A stretch of 64,000 nucleotides of DNA from Agapanthus africanus (GCA_030015575.1 JASDDO010000001.1:322061595-322125594); one strand, 5' to 3'. Positions 34,641 to 46,902 are shown, counted from the first letter of the stretch. Notes: generated by a model not told the origin, from the letters alone. Made by a program: numbers and translations.

Positions 34641-37259
34641 ATGGACTTTATCGTAGCGAAAGTTCCGTCAGCCTACAACGTCCTCCTCGGCCACCCGACG
34701 CTGAACTCCCTCCGGGCCCAGATCTCGACATACCACCTGGCGATAAAATTCCCCCTCGATCGGGGCGGGATAGGTCGGGAATACGGGAGCCAACGGGTCG
34801 CAAAGATAGGCCTTACCGAGACGTCTTCGCCCGAGCAGTATGCTGACGGTGCCGAGGCGTGTGACGACATCAAAGGTTCCCTGGACACCCGAGACGAGCG
34901 AAAGGAGGTCCGTGGAGCGTCGGTCGAACCTCTGACCGAGGTGCCCCTAACGGAAGGAGACCAAGGAAAGACCATCCAGGTCAGGTCGCTCCTGACAGGG
35001 ACTCGGCGGGATGACCTGATCAGATTCCTCAGAAGCAACTCCGACGTCATCACCTGGGCGCCTGCTGACATGCCTGGAATCGACCCTAAAATCATCTCCC
35101 ACAAGCTTGGAGTTGATCCTGCGGCCCGACCCATCAGGCAGAAGAAAAGAAGCTTCGCCCCGGTCAAACAAAAGGCTATCGAAGAGGAGGTTGATCGTCT
35201 CCTCGCCGCCAACTTCATCAGAAATATGCCCTACTCGGAGTGGCTGGCAAACGTAGTTCTGGTCAAGAAGTCAAGCGGGAAATGGCGTATGTGCGTCGAC
35301 TTCACCGACCTCAATAAGGCCTGCCCCAAGGACAACTTTCCGCTCCCCCGCATAGACCAACTCGTCGACAGCTCGGCCGGTCACGAGTTGCTGAGCTTCA
35401 TGGACGCTTTCTCCGGCTACAACCAAATCCGTATGAATTGTGAAGACGAAGATCTGACCGCATTCACAACGGACCGGGGAGTGTACTTCTACAAGGTGAC
35501 GCCCGTCAGCCTCAAGAACGCCGGGGCCACGGACCAAAGGCTGGTCAATCGCATGTTCAAGCCACAGATCGGCAGGAATATGGAGGTTTACGTTGACGAC
35601 ATGCTCGTCAAGTCCATCTCGTCGGCCGACCATGCCAAAGACCCGGGCGAGGCTTTCGGATTGCTCCGCAAATTCAACATGAAGCTAAACCCCGCCAAGT
35701 GCGCATTCGGAGTCACCAGGGGAAAGTTCCTCGGGTTCATCGTCACTCACCGCGGAATCGAAGCTAACCCAGAGAAGATCGATGCTATCCTGAACATGGC
35801 CGCACCCAAGACCAACGTCAAGATCATGCGGCTCACGGGGCGGGTCGCTGCTCTAAGCCGTTTCATGTCCAGGTCGGGGGAGAAGTTCCTTCCGTTCTTT
35901 AAGGCGCTGAGGAAGATTCTGAGGTTCGAGTGGTCGGAGGAATGCCGAGCCGCCTTCGACCAATTGAAGAAGCACCTCGCAACACCGCCGCTGCTCACCC
36001 GGCCGGTGGAGGGGGACAAGCTATCGCTGTATTTGGCAGTATCCGACCAAGTAGCAGGCTCGGTGCTCGTTCGAGAAGCCGAGGGGGCGCAGAAGCCGGT
36101 GTACTATGTGAGCCACATGTTTAAGGACGCGGAAATGAGGTACCCCGCCATAGAGAAGATTGTCTTAGCCCTCGTGGTAACTTCGCGGAAGCTGCGGCAC
36201 TACTTCCAAGTACACACCATCATCATCCTCACCGAGCGCCCGTTGGGAGCTATCCTAGAAACACCGGAATCCTCGGGCCGCCTAGAAAAATGGAGGTGGG
36301 AGCTGTCCCAATTCGACATAAGGTATCGCCCGAGGCAAGCCATCAAGGCGCAGGCCCTGGCCGATTTCATCGTTGAATGCACCATCTGTGGCAGGAAGCC
36401 GGAGTACTCGTCAGCCCTCGCAGCCCAGTGTCCCGTCCCGGAAGGCCCTGGCTCGGTTCCGGAGTGGGTCATCTACGTCGACGGGTCTTCCACCGAAGAA
36501 GGCTGCGGTGCCGGCCTCATCATCCGGGGCCAAAACGAAGCAGAGATGGAGTATTCTTTGAGGCTCAATTTCAAAACATCGAACAACGCGGCAGAATACG
36601 AGGCCCTCCTGGCCGGCCTATGCATGGCCGTCGGGCTGGGGCTGAAGATAATTCGAATCCGCAGCGACTCGGCCCTTGTTGTCGGTCAAGTGACCGGCCG
36701 CTTCGAAGCTCGAGAACCTCTGATGATGAGGTACCTAGACGAAGTGAGGAAACCCCGAAGAAACTTCGATGAAGTCCAGGTAGAACAAATACCCATGCAG
36801 CTGAATGCCCAAGCAGACGTCCTGAGCAAGCTAGCTTCGTCGTGCTCGGCCAACAATAAGCGGTTTATCCTCTTCGAAACCTTGCCTCAACCCAGCGTAG
36901 GAGACGAAGCGACGACACTCCACGTGTACGCGGCGCAGGAGAGCGACCAGGATTGGAAGAAGCCCCTCATGGAGTTCCTGAAAGACGGCGCGCTCCCGGA
37001 GGACCGGGCGGCCGCTCGCCGTCTCCGGGCCAAAGCCCGCCACTTCGTCTGGAGCAACGGGAACCTCTACAAGAAGGCCTTCACTCATCCCCTGCTCTGG
37101 TGTGTTGACCCCCACAAAGCCAAATACGTCCTTCGGGAAATCCATGAAGGGGTGGGCGGTGCGCACCAAGGGGCTCGAACCTTGATCCAAAAAGCATTAC
37201 TCCAAGGGTACTACTGGCCCACCATGCACGAGGACGCCCTGAAGCTGGTCAGAAGATGA
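34641..37259 (+). pseudogene. Tat-1 RT, RNase H, second RNase H and integrase N-terminus
   Basis: An 872-codon open frame. RT spans about residues 160-370, with CVDFTDLNKACPKDNFPLPR near 220 and the catalytic YVDD at 35589-35600 (residue 317). The usual MPFGLKNAGAT block reads TPVSLKNAGAT, a change of conserved residues. A retroviral-type RNase H follows (about 440-570). Then comes a second, archaeal-type RNase H typical of Tat (about 600-735): VDGSS near 36478, NNAAEYEAL near 36580 and RSDSALV near 36660. The integrase HHCC domain begins near 37080. The frame ends in TGA 37257-37259 within the zinc site. All breaks in this pol are nonsense codons, not shifts. Confidence 0.85.
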
Positions 37260-38183
37260 AAGAGCTGCCAGCTCCACTGCAGCATTCCCCGTCTCCCGGC
37301 TACCGAGCTGACCGCCCTGACATCCCCATGGCCGTTCGCTCAGTGGGGGTTGGATATGATCGGCCAATTCCCTACCGGAACAGGAGGGCACAAATACATC
37401 CTCATCGCGGTGGAATACTTCACCAAGTGGATCGAGGCCGTCCCCATCAGGAAACCGGACGCCGCCACAACCATCAAGTCCCTGCAAAATAACCTGATAC
37501 TCCGGTTTGGCATCCCGAGATGCATCGTCACCGACCACGGGACGAACTTCGAGAACGAGAAAGTGAAGGACTTCTGCAAAGAGTACCATATCCTCATGAA
37601 GTTCGCCATGGTCGCGCATCCCTAATGCAACGGGCAGGCCGAGGTCGCTAACCGAGACGTCCTCCGAGGTCTCCGGACCCGCCTAGAAGGGCGACAAGGC
37701 AGTTGGGTCGAAGAACTGCCCCGGGTCTTATAGGCCCTGCGCACGTCAAAAAAGACTCCCACCGGGGAGACCCCCTTCAGCCTCTGCTACGGGACTGAAG
37801 TGATGGTCCCAGCGGAGATCGGGCTACCCAGTCACCAGGTCGAGCACTTCAACGATGACGCAAACACCTCGGCGCTATGGACCAACCTCGACATCTTGTT
37901 GGAAAAGAGGGATCGGGCTCAGATCAGAGCTGCCGCCTATCAACAACAAACGGCCCGATACTACAACGCTCGGGTCAAACACCGCTCCTTCAAAACCGGG
38001 GACCTAGTCCTGCGATGGAACAAGTTCACCGACCAGGGCAGGCTTCACAAGTTCTCCCCGAAGTGGGAGGGTCCCTTCCTCATCTCTAAGGCGCTCCCCG
38101 GCGGAGCCTACCGCCTACAAGACGCGGACGGACGAAAGCTTCCGCAGCCTTACAACGCTGAGAAGCTCAAGCTATACCAGTGA
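37260..38183 (+). pseudogene. Tat-1 integrase core and C-terminus
   Basis: Same frame as the upstream pol. The DDE core has Asp in GLDMIG near 37352, Asp in VTDHGTNF near 37530 and Glu in NGQAEVANRD near 37632. Stops: TAA 37623-37625 just before the Glu motif, and TAG 37731-37733. After these the frame is open to 38183 and covers the C-terminal DNA-binding domain (SPKWEGPF near 38056, ending KLKLYQ). The four stops across 34197-38183 with no frameshift suggest base substitution as the only decay process. Confidence 0.85.
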
Positions 38184-38276
38184 GGTCAAAGCCAGCGAGT
38201 GTATACCGCCCCCCCCCCTCTTTTTCCCTTTCACAAAGATGGTGTAAAGCGTTCTCTAAAAATTCATGTCCATATG

Positions 38277-38282
38277 AATAAA
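38277..38282 (+). terminator. AATAAA after Tat-1 pol
   Basis: AATAAA about 95 bp after the pol stop and before the tandem array. Tat-2 has two AATAAA motifs in the same place (61563-61580). It could allow an early poly(A) site, but use is unproven. Confidence 0.3.
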
Positions 38283-38329
38283 GAAACGGCGAATCATTCC
38301 GAACAGAGTCCCATCTTTACACTCCAAGG

Positions 38330-38708
38330 CCCTCGCCAAGAGGCGGCCGTGTAACCCATTGCCCGGGTATCCTTAGTGGGCTTCCGGCAGCCCCCTGATG
38401 CAAAGGACCAAAAAGCCCTCTCAGAGGCAGTCGAGCCCGAGGATCCCTCGCTCGGCTATCCCCAGTTGGCAGCTTCCCTGCCGCAACGCCGAGGATCAAA
38501 AAGCCCTCCCAGAGGCAGTCGAGCCCGAGGATCCCTTGCTCGGCTATCCTTCAGGACAAAAGCCCTCGCCAAGAGGCACCGGGCAGTAACCCTGCCCGGC
38601 CAACGGTCCTTGGTAGGCTTCTACAGCCCCTCCCGCGCTAAGGACCAAAGTCCTCCCAGAGGCAGTCGAGTCCTTGCTCGGCTATCCCCGGCTGGTAGCT
38701 TCCTACCA
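38330..38708. repeat. Tat-1 3' tandem array, left part
   Basis: Divergent units with CCCTCGCCAAGAGGC and CCCGGCCA-type blocks. A stem CCGGGCAG (38579-38586) and CTGCCCGG (38592-38599) is perfect. The array is cut by copia-2 at 38713 and resumes at 50789. Confidence 0.8.
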
Positions 38709-39789
38709 CAACCTGTTAGTGTATATGCCCTAGAGGCCATTACTGTATCATACTAGTTTGTATATTACTTAATGGAAGCTTAGGATATTCACCTTGTATA
38801 AACAATCTTGCTCAATATAGTAGTATGCTACTTGGTTTGTTTCTACTTCAATGTGTACATGTGTTTATTTTAGTATATCACCTATACACATTAGTGGAGC
38901 CCTTAGGATCTTTGCTTGATTACCAGCGTTGTGATGGCAGTCACACTAGTGGAGGCTGGGTAATCTATAAGCACATCCTTATGTAGGTCCCTAGTCGCAG
39001 GACTATCGAGACAGGGCATCGATACTCCGGAGTAGACTAGCGTATGCGCTTCTCATCCCAGTGTGGGAGATGGTCTGTCCCACAGCCATCAGTACGTCGT
39101 ACTGGAGATAGTATGCGGGTGCTCGTTGGGTTACGAGTATACTGGACAGGACTCGTCGGGAACTGTTGGTTGGTACTATACCTATCGTCGATTATCAGTT
39201 CCCAGGTGACATGAGTACAGCTTAGTCCGCTGTCTTGACACTGTCACTTCGCCTCGAGTGTGTTCCCACTGTACTTTGATTACTACCCTACCACGGCTCA
39301 AAGGAGTCGTGTAAACAGGTAGTTTTTGGGTGCAGTCCCGAAGCACTTGGAGGCAGTGACGGTTAGACAGGATTCATCTCTCCCGGTATTGGGGGTTGAC
39401 ATCGCGTTGTGGCTAGGAGAGCCATTACACGAGTAGTCCCTGGCCAGGGCAAGCGAGATATACTGGTAGGTTTCCAGTGTTATCTCGGGTGTTCTGGGCT
39501 TCACTCCGACACGACTTGTACCGCTATTGGGGGACTAACGTTTACCGCCCCCTAGGCCCGCCATGCGATGTATCAGACGAACAGACCGGACTGTATGGAG
39601 ATTGTCACAGTCAGACTCAGTAGGAGTTCAGATGGGTTTCACCTCGTCAGTCTTCTTGTCGGCATCTACCTGGGGACCGTTACGCACAGCTAGTGCCGCT
39701 TGCGGTCTGTGGTTAAACCCACTGCCAGCGTAGTGTCTAGTCTTTAGAGTCCCACACAGAAAGCTATTCGCCTTTAGGCAAAAGAGTAG

Positions 39790-39829
39790 AGGTCGCATGG
39801 TTTTGCGACAGGTCGCATGGTTTTGCAAC
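39790..39829. repeat. 20-bp tandem duplication in copia-2 LTR
   Basis: AGGTCGCATGGTTTTGCGAC occurs twice, the second copy with one change. Each copy can fold (GTCGCA with TTGCGAC). The pair is also in the 3' LTR at 49709-49748. Confidence 0.85.
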
Positions 39830-40029
39830 AGGGTTCGGTCACATCCGTGCACTTGTGCACGTTTAGTGTCCGGACAGTTAACACTAACGGGCTTTGGTTT
39901 AAGCCAGATCCTAGTGTACGTTTTGGGATTGGTTTTATCTCGTTTGTATTCGTGTTCCTCGGAACGCGGATGCGGGTGTGTATGCACAGTTGACAGAGAG
40001 ACAGAGGCAGAGTATTCTCATTGGGGTTG

Positions 40030-40209
40030 TTGACTGTTGACTGTTGACAATTGACTGTTGACCATTGACTTTTGCTTAACCCTAATGAGAATAAGATATA
40101 TGATTAACATTAATATTAATTAAGTATTATAGTGACATGGTTGTTGAGGGGTTGACTTTGTTGACTTGTTGACTTTGTTGACCGGTTGACTAGGTTGGAC
40201 TAGTTGACC
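40030..40209 (+). promoter_or_regulatory. cluster of 12 W-box cores
   Basis: Twelve TTGAC cores in 180 bp, eleven of them TTGACT or TTGACC, in two groups (40030-40072 and about 40151-40209). TTGAC(C/T) is the binding site of plant WRKY factors. The cluster is kept in the 3' LTR at 49949-50128. It suggests defence or stress control of LTR transcription. Confidence 0.6.
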
Positions 40210-40864
40210 ATCATCATGACAATGGCTATCATTCCATGGCAAAGACTTTTGCTTGCTTGTTTATTTATGCAAAATGAGTGCATGAAATGATATAGCCATT
40301 TTGACTTAAACCATTTACACAATACTTGATTACTATTTTTGTTATGATGGCTTTTGGATTATGAGAGGTGAGAATGAGAAGAGTATGGTTCATTCTATCA
40401 TTTGTTTTCTCTCTCTTGAGCTCTCTCATTCTCAAGCTCTCCCTCTTCCTCTTGCTTTCTCTACCTCAAGGCAAACCATTCTCATGTGTTGAGACTCATT
40501 GCCTTAGAGATAAAAAGACACCAAAACATTCCTCTACTCATTCTAGTTCACAAGGCCTAGCAAGCCAAGTGATCTAGTTTCTTCAAAGTTCGAAGAAGAA
40601 GCCAAAGGTAGAAGCTTTCGGGTGGATCCATCTTCGGCGCAAGGAGACGACGAGGTGAGGCCGATCCGTACACCGGGAGGAGTCGAAGAAGAAGGAGTTC
40701 AAGAAAGGTATAGCCCCTAACCGAGTAGGTAAACTCTTGTTAGGTTGTTAGTTAGTAGTTTAACAAAGATCCGTTTTGAGTCCATGTTGCCACCTCTTGA
40801 AAAATCGTTTTTCACCAATTCCGCAACCCCGTAAGTACCGGGGAAGGGTAGCATAGACTTACAG

Positions 40865-40876
40865 TGGTATCAGAGC
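40865..40876 (+). other. copia-2 primer-binding site
   Basis: TGGTATCAGAGC one base after the 5' LTR, complementary to initiator tRNA-Met, the usual primer of plant copia elements. Confidence 0.9.
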
Positions 40877-41070
40877 CAGGTTAAACACTACCTAACATGT
40901 TAGCATAGTAACTAGAAATTCGATCGGAGAAAAAGTCGCGAAATACACCCGGATATCAAACTTGCTGTCGATTTTCAAAGTGCTGTAAAAATAATAAATC
41001 ATGCTTTAAAAATCGACTCAGGGTTTTTATAGTCTACTGTAGAAAAACAGTCCAGAGAACCCACCAAACT

Positions 41071-41116
41071 GCCGCGGAAACGCAGCAATAGCTTGCTATT
41101 GCCGCGGTTCCGCGGC
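41071..41116 (+). other. two-stage GC-rich hairpin in copia-2 leader
   Basis: Outer stem GCCGCGGAA (41071-41079) with TTCCGCGGC (41108-41116). Inner stem GCAATAGC (41085-41092) with GCTATTGC (41095-41102) around a 2-base loop. Both are perfect. Confidence 0.75.
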
Positions 41117-42725
41117 CGATTTAGCTCCTCTCTGGATCGTCTTCACTGCAGTTTGTTCTATGGGGTATTTTGGGATTTTTGGTATATGTTTTTTCAGCCC
41201 AGATTTTCCAGAAAGAAAAATTTGTTTTGGGGGCTTTAAAAACCGTATTTTGATCGAGTTTCTAAAGACTAGGGCTAACGGGTTTATATCTGTGATGTGA
41301 TATTTGTATTGAACGTCTGCTAATCGCTATATGTCGATTAGTGGGGGTTATACAAATCTGTGATCTGTAATGTTATTGGTATGTGTATATGAATTCATTG
41401 GATTGTCGCGGGTGAATAGCCGGGGGTTGTGAGATGAGAGTTTTCTTTTCTTTCAATTCATGTAATATGTAAATTGATGTAATATTATTTTTGGCCGCAC
41501 AACCGGGTCGGGGTTGTAGCCGTCATTATATAATTTCTTTTTACTGTTTTTGCTCCTAGGATAGACCCAAGGTGGGGTGCACAAACTACCGGGTATCTCG
41601 AAGTGCCGAGTGGCCTACTCACGTCGTTGAGGGAGGTTGCTCCACTTCGGATATTTGGCGGGTAGTTTGCCGCACCCGTAGGGGTCTAGGGTGGGGTATT
41701 GGCTATTCACTGCGACCGTATAATCTGCTTTTCGTTACAGGCTCATACGAATTGCGGGTTCCTAGTATATCCAATGTGTTCATCTGTGATCTGAGATGGC
41801 TATCATTGCAATATATCTATATATGATATTATTTAGGCGTTGCTTATGTTTTAGCTGCGCTAGCCCAGCCCCCGCTCTGTCGTTAGTTAAGTAACCTAAC
41901 GGGTAATGACGGGGCCCCGTGGCGAATGCGAATGGCATAAGCGTACGTCATATTTTGGTTGTTTTCTGCAATGGTAGGATTAAATGATGGGACGCATTAA
42001 AAGAACTAATGCAAGAAAAATACGCATTAAAAGAACTAATGCAAAGAAAAATAAACCAAGTAAAAGTCGCTGGAACACTTTCAAAAACCACTCGGTTTCT
42101 TTTCAAAATAACTTTTAAACGCGGAGCTTAAGCCACTCCTTTTAAAAGGTATCTCATTCCATCGATTATATCAAGTTCACTACGTTCACGGTTTCGCCAA
42201 AACCATTCGTAGCCCTCCGTCGTTTCACATGGATGGTCAATAGTATTCAAGCTATGTTTGTTGGCCAAAGTCAAGGCATAGTGATTGGTAGCTATTGGGT
42301 ATTCATGTGCAGCATAGATAGATGTGTTGGTTTGGGGCAGTCGTTCTACCTTGTTGGCTAAAGTCAAGGGTATGTGCGGGTGGGCTCAAATTAACCTGGA
42401 GAATGATGGGTAGAACTTGACATGTGACTTATGATTTGTTGGCCAAAGTCAAGGTCATAAGAGCATGGGGCAAAAATCCACATCGGGAGTTTCAAAAGAA
42501 CTGAAACTTGCTAGTGTTGCATACCATTTGGAGTGTGATGATTCTGGTAGGATTCCTTCAGTTTCGTCACGCGATGATATTTGGATCCCGATCCTACTGT
42601 GAGTATATGCTACTCCTCGGGAAATTTCTCACTTAACGATCAATGCTATAAACCAAGTAGGTGTCTAGAAAGGTGTTAGCGGGGCTACGCCCACAGGGAA
42701 AAGAGGTTATTTAATTAAGGAACTT

Positions 42726-42735
42726 CGCGAAAGCG
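42726..42735 (+). other. GAAA-tetraloop hairpin in copia-2 leader
   Basis: CGC, GAAA, GCG about 220 bp before the gag start, within a block otherwise matching copia-1 around 23098-23177. Confidence 0.45.
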
Positions 42736-42958
42736 TTGGAAAACCTCCCTCGGAGTACCGACACCAACCTGGCCGAACGGTTAAGCAAGAATTGTACGGT
42801 GAGATTGATCCTGACTAATTCTTCCTTTTTGGTTTGAGGAGGGATTCGAGAGACAGTGGGAGCCATCCTGTTTAGACAAACTAAAAACCACTCTAAACTT
42901 GCAAGAGTATCATGCTGAGTGTTTCTTCTCTCTCTCCTAATTGCAGCGACCAATCGAC

Positions 42959-45649
42959 ATGACTGGACATAAGTTACTTCTAGATAAAAACATACTGACA
43001 GGGCCAAACTACAAAGATTGGCTCAGGAATGTCAAAATGGAAATCACTTATGACAAGTTGGGGTATCTCCTTACCACCAAAGCTCCCCCTGTCTCAGGTC
43101 CCAAAACCAGCGTCGCGGATAGGGAAATCCATAAGATCTGGGTAATCGATTGCGCGAAGGCCAAGTGCCTCGTGCTTGCCTCTATGGACAACGAACATCA
43201 GAGGAGGCACGAGAATATGGACCTCGAATCCATATTTCTCCATACAAAAGAATTGTATGGAGAGCAATCTCGTATCGCAAGATACGAAGTGTCGAAGAAG
43301 CTATTTTCGGCAAGGTTGGCCGTCGGATCATCGGTAGCGGAATACGTGCTTAAGATGATTGGCTTCATAGAGGAGCTCGCAGACCTTGGGACCCCGCTGG
43401 AGAATGAGCTCTATACGGACTTGATTCTCCAGTCCCTTCCTTCCACTTACACCCAGTTTATTCTGAATTTCAACTTGCAAGAAAAGGAAGTTGAACTTTC
43501 AGAGCTCCTCAACATGCTGAGGAGTGCAGAGGGCACCCTACAGAAAGGTAGGGAAACATCCACTTTGTTTGTAGGAGGATCTTCCTCTTCTAGGTCCAAG
43601 GCGAAAGCCAAGGGAAAGAAGAAGAAAACCCCCGCCAAACCAAGGGGCGGTGTTAGTAAAGTGGATACGAAGGGAAAGGCAAAAGCAAAAAAGAAAGCGG
43701 GGAAGCTTATAGGGAAGGAAGAGTGCTTTTTCTGTCATAAGAGTGGTCACTGGAAGAAAGATTGCAGGGCTTGGAAAGCCAGGACACAGGAACTGAAGCA
43801 AGTTGCAGCTTCAGCTTCAGGTGTGTATGTTATTGAAAACTGTCTATCAATAAACTCTACTTCCTGGGTATTGGATACCGAATCAGGATCTCATATCTGT
43901 AATTCTTTGCAGGCGTTGAGAAACCGTAGGGTTTTGAAGACAGGTGACATAACCCTCAAAGTTGCAAACGGAGCTAGCATGGATGCTAAGGCCGTGGGGG
44001 ACTATCACCTAGGAATGTCAGATGGACATGTTTTGGTTTTACGTAATTGCTTTTTTGTACCCAACGCAACTTGTAATATCATTTCTGTATCTTTGATTTC
44101 TAAAGAAGGTTATGAATTTGTGTTTGTAAGTAATGTTGTAAACATTCACCTTAATCAAGTTCTGATTGGGTCAGGTACATTAAGCAATGGTATATACGTA
44201 CTAAACCAACCACAGATTTTCAATGTCCAGAATACACACAAAAGAAAGTCTCCGGAAATAAATCAGACTTTCTTATGGCATTGTAAACTGGGTCACATCA
44301 ATGAGAGAAGGTTGACGAAGTTACATACAGAAGGATATGTGAATCCGTTCGAATATCAATCGTATGCCACTTGTCAATCCTGTCTCAAAGGAAAGATGAC
44401 AAAGACTCCGTTCACTGGACACGGAGTAAGAGCGAGCAAGCTCTTGGGACTCGTACACAGCGACGTGTGCAGTCCAATGTCTACACATGCGCGAAGCGGT
44501 TATTCTTACTTCATTACTTTTACGGATGACTTTTCAAGGTACGGTTATGTCTTCTTAATAAAACATAAATCTGAAGCCTTTGGAAAGTTCCAGGAATATA
44601 AGAATGAAGTAGAAAAACAAACCGGCAAAAGTATCAAGATTCTAAGATCGGATCGAGGTGGTGAATACTTGAGTGCCGAGTTCCTGGACTATTTAAAAGA
44701 GAACGGAATTCTCTCTCAGCTTACTCCTCCATACACTCCGCAACATAACGGTGTATCGGAGAGACGGAACCGAACCCTATTGGATATGGTACGGTCCATG
44801 ATAAGTAACGCTGAGTTACCGCGATCATTCTGGGGATATGCACTAGAATTAGCTGCATACCTTTTGAACCGAGTTACAACTAAGACTGTGCCTACTACAC
44901 CATATGAGATGTGGTGTGGGAAGAGACCCTATCTTAATCACATTAAGACATGGGGATGTCCAGCTTTTGTCAAAAAGCAGCATGCGGACAAGCTCAAGGC
45001 ACGCTCAGTACAGTGCAAGTTTGTAGGATATCCAAAAAACTCCAAGGGATATTTCTTCTATTGCGAAGAGGAACAAAAGATTTATGTTTCTCGTCATGCC
45101 CACTTCTTGGAAACTGAATTTTTGGAAAATCAGATAAGTGGGAACGCAATAGAACTGGAAGAAATTCCAGAACCACGAGCTATTACTGAAAGCTTAGTAG
45201 AACCAGAGGGTTCGAAAGATCAGGACATTCCTACGCCGCTCCCCAGAAGTAGTAGGCAGTCTCATCCGCCCGAGAGATACTACGGTTTTCTCATAGACGG
45301 GGATAGAGAGGATTGCATCATAGATTATGATGAGCCGACTAGCTTCCAGCAGGCCATTCAGAGCGTTGACTCGGTAAAATGGCTGGATGCAATGCGGACC
45401 GAAATGGAGTCCATGTACACCAACAAAGTATGGACGTTGGACGTTGCTCCAGATGGGGTAAAACCCGTAGGATGCAAGTGGATCTTCAAAAGGAAGATTG
45501 GTATAGATGGACAGGTTGAGACCTATAAAGCTAGATTGGTTGCAAAGGGTTTTCGTCAAAGACCTGGTTTGGACTATGACGAGACCTTTTTCTCCAGTAG
45601 CTATGCTAAAATCCATTCGAATCCTTCTTGCCATTGCTGCCTTTCATGA
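42959..45649 (+). pseudogene. copia-2 gag, protease, integrase and RT N-terminus
   Basis: The frame is open from an ATG at 42941. The start at 42959 (MTGHKLLLDKN) is preferred because it begins the conserved gag segment. The capsid (UBN2-like) covers roughly the first 200 residues. A lysine-rich stretch and the CCHC knuckle CFFCHKSGHWKKDC (43724-43765) follow. The protease site reads DTES (Asp codon 43873-43875), so the invariant Gly of DTG is Glu. Integrase has HHCC at about 44279-44400 and Asp 44462, Asp 44651, Glu 44759, with canonical D-D-35-E spacing. RT begins near 45370 (KWIFKRK at 45478). A one-base insertion near 45590 shifts the frame, ending at 45649. Confidence 0.85.
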
Positions 45650-46847
45650 TTATGAGATTTAGCAGATGGACGTAAAGACCGCTTTTCTAAATGGAAATTT
45701 AGAGGAGTGTGTTTATATGGACCAGCCAGAGGGTTTCATTCAGAGTGGGAGCAGCAGAAAGGTGTGCAAGTTGCTTAAGTCCATCTATGGACTAAAGCAG
45801 GCATCGCGGAGTTGGAACATCTGTTTTGATGAGACGGTCAAAGAATTTGGCTTTATCAAAAATCCAGATGAACCATGCATCTATAGTAGATTTGTAGCAA
45901 GAACTGTCGTATTCCTCGTTTTATACGTGGATGACATTCTTTTGATAGGAAATGACATTCAATCTGTCAAGGGGTTCTTGTCACACAGGTTCTCCATGAA
46001 AGACCTGGGTGATGCCTCATACATCCTGGGGATCCGGATCCATCGTGATAGATCCAAGAGAATATTAGGACTTTCGCAGTCCAGGTACATCGACACCATA
46101 CTGAAAAGATTCAGTATGGAAGATTCCAAGCGCGGTAACCTACCGGCTTGTCACGGGATCACCCTCTCTAAAGAGATGTCTCCCAAGACTGATTTGGAGA
46201 GGGATCGCATGTCTATTATACCCTACGCTTCTGCGGTAGGCTCTATAATGTATGCGATGTTGTGTACCAGACCGGATGTAGCTTATGCACTGAGTGTGGT
46301 AAGCCGGTATCAGTCAAACCCTGGGGAGAAACACTGGATAGCGGTAAAGAACATTCTCAAGTACCTGAGAAGGACTAAGGAGATGTTCTTGGTGTATGGC
46401 GGAAAAGACCTCCAGATCGAGGCCTTTGCTGACTCCAGCTTCCAAAGTGACAAGGATGATTTCAAGTCCATGTCGGGTTATGTCTTTACCCTCAATGGAG
46501 GGGCGGTGTGTTAGAAGAGTTCCAAACAGGAAACCGTTGCTGACTCGACGATGGAAGCGGAATATATCGCTGCTGCAGATGCCGCAAAAGAAGCTGTCTG
46601 GGTAAGGAAGTTCTTAACTGAACTTCAGGTGGTTCCGTCCATTGTTGATCCAATACCTCTGTATTGCGACAACAACGGGGCTATAGCTTTAGCGAAGGAA
46701 CCAAGGTCCCATCAGAAGTCCAGACACATCTTGAGGCGGTATCACCTGATCAGGGAGATCGTGGGTCGCCAGGAGATCGAGGTTCGGAGAGTTTCTACGG
46801 AAGATAACACTGTTGATCCACTCACAAAAACCTTACCCCAGACTTAG
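45650..46847 (+). pseudogene. copia-2 RT palm to RNase H
   Basis: Continues pol in the second frame. TAG at 45660-45662 lies just before MDVKTAFLNGN. The RT catalytic YVDD is at 45924-45935, and GYVFTLNGG lies near 46476. A second TAG at 46512-46514 lies in RNase H between two conserved blocks. After it come MEAEYIAAADA near 46551 and YCDNNGAIALAKEP near 46661. The frame ends in TAG at 46845-46847. Both internal stops sit where related elements have Trp, a TGG to TAG change. Apart from these and the upstream shift, the domain is complete. Confidence 0.85.
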
Positions 46848-46902
46848 TTCGAGCGGCTGATCGAGATGATAGGTCTTCGATACGCCAGTACATGGCCTTA
46901 GT

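Larger units (their letters stand above)
38714..40863 (+). repeat. copia-2 5' LTR
   Basis: 2150 bp, TGTTAGTGTATATGCCCTAG to GACTTACA. Contains the common copia block GAGACAGGGCATCGATACTC, a 20-bp duplication at 39790-39829 and the W-box cluster at 40030-40209. Confidence 0.95.
40877..42958 (+). other. copia-2 leader region
   Basis: About 2.1 kb between PBS and gag without a long frame. It holds a GC-rich hairpin (41071-41116), three TTGGCCAAAGTCAAGG-type motifs (42261, 42354, 42439), a CCCTCCGTCGTTTC block near 42212 and a GAAA-loop hairpin (42726-42735). It matches the copia-1 leader in order and spacing. Such leaders usually carry dimerisation and packaging signals. Confidence 0.65.

Noticed and set aside
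34673-37619. Several antisense open frames of 90-180 codons opposite Tat-1 pol
   Set aside because: They are shadows of a GC-rich pol frame with clear RT, RNase H and integrase motifs.
40368-40577. 69-codon frame with a hydrophobic start in both copia-2 LTRs
   Set aside because: The CT-rich LTR sequence gives a Leu/Ser-rich frame by composition; no sign of a start context or conserved use.
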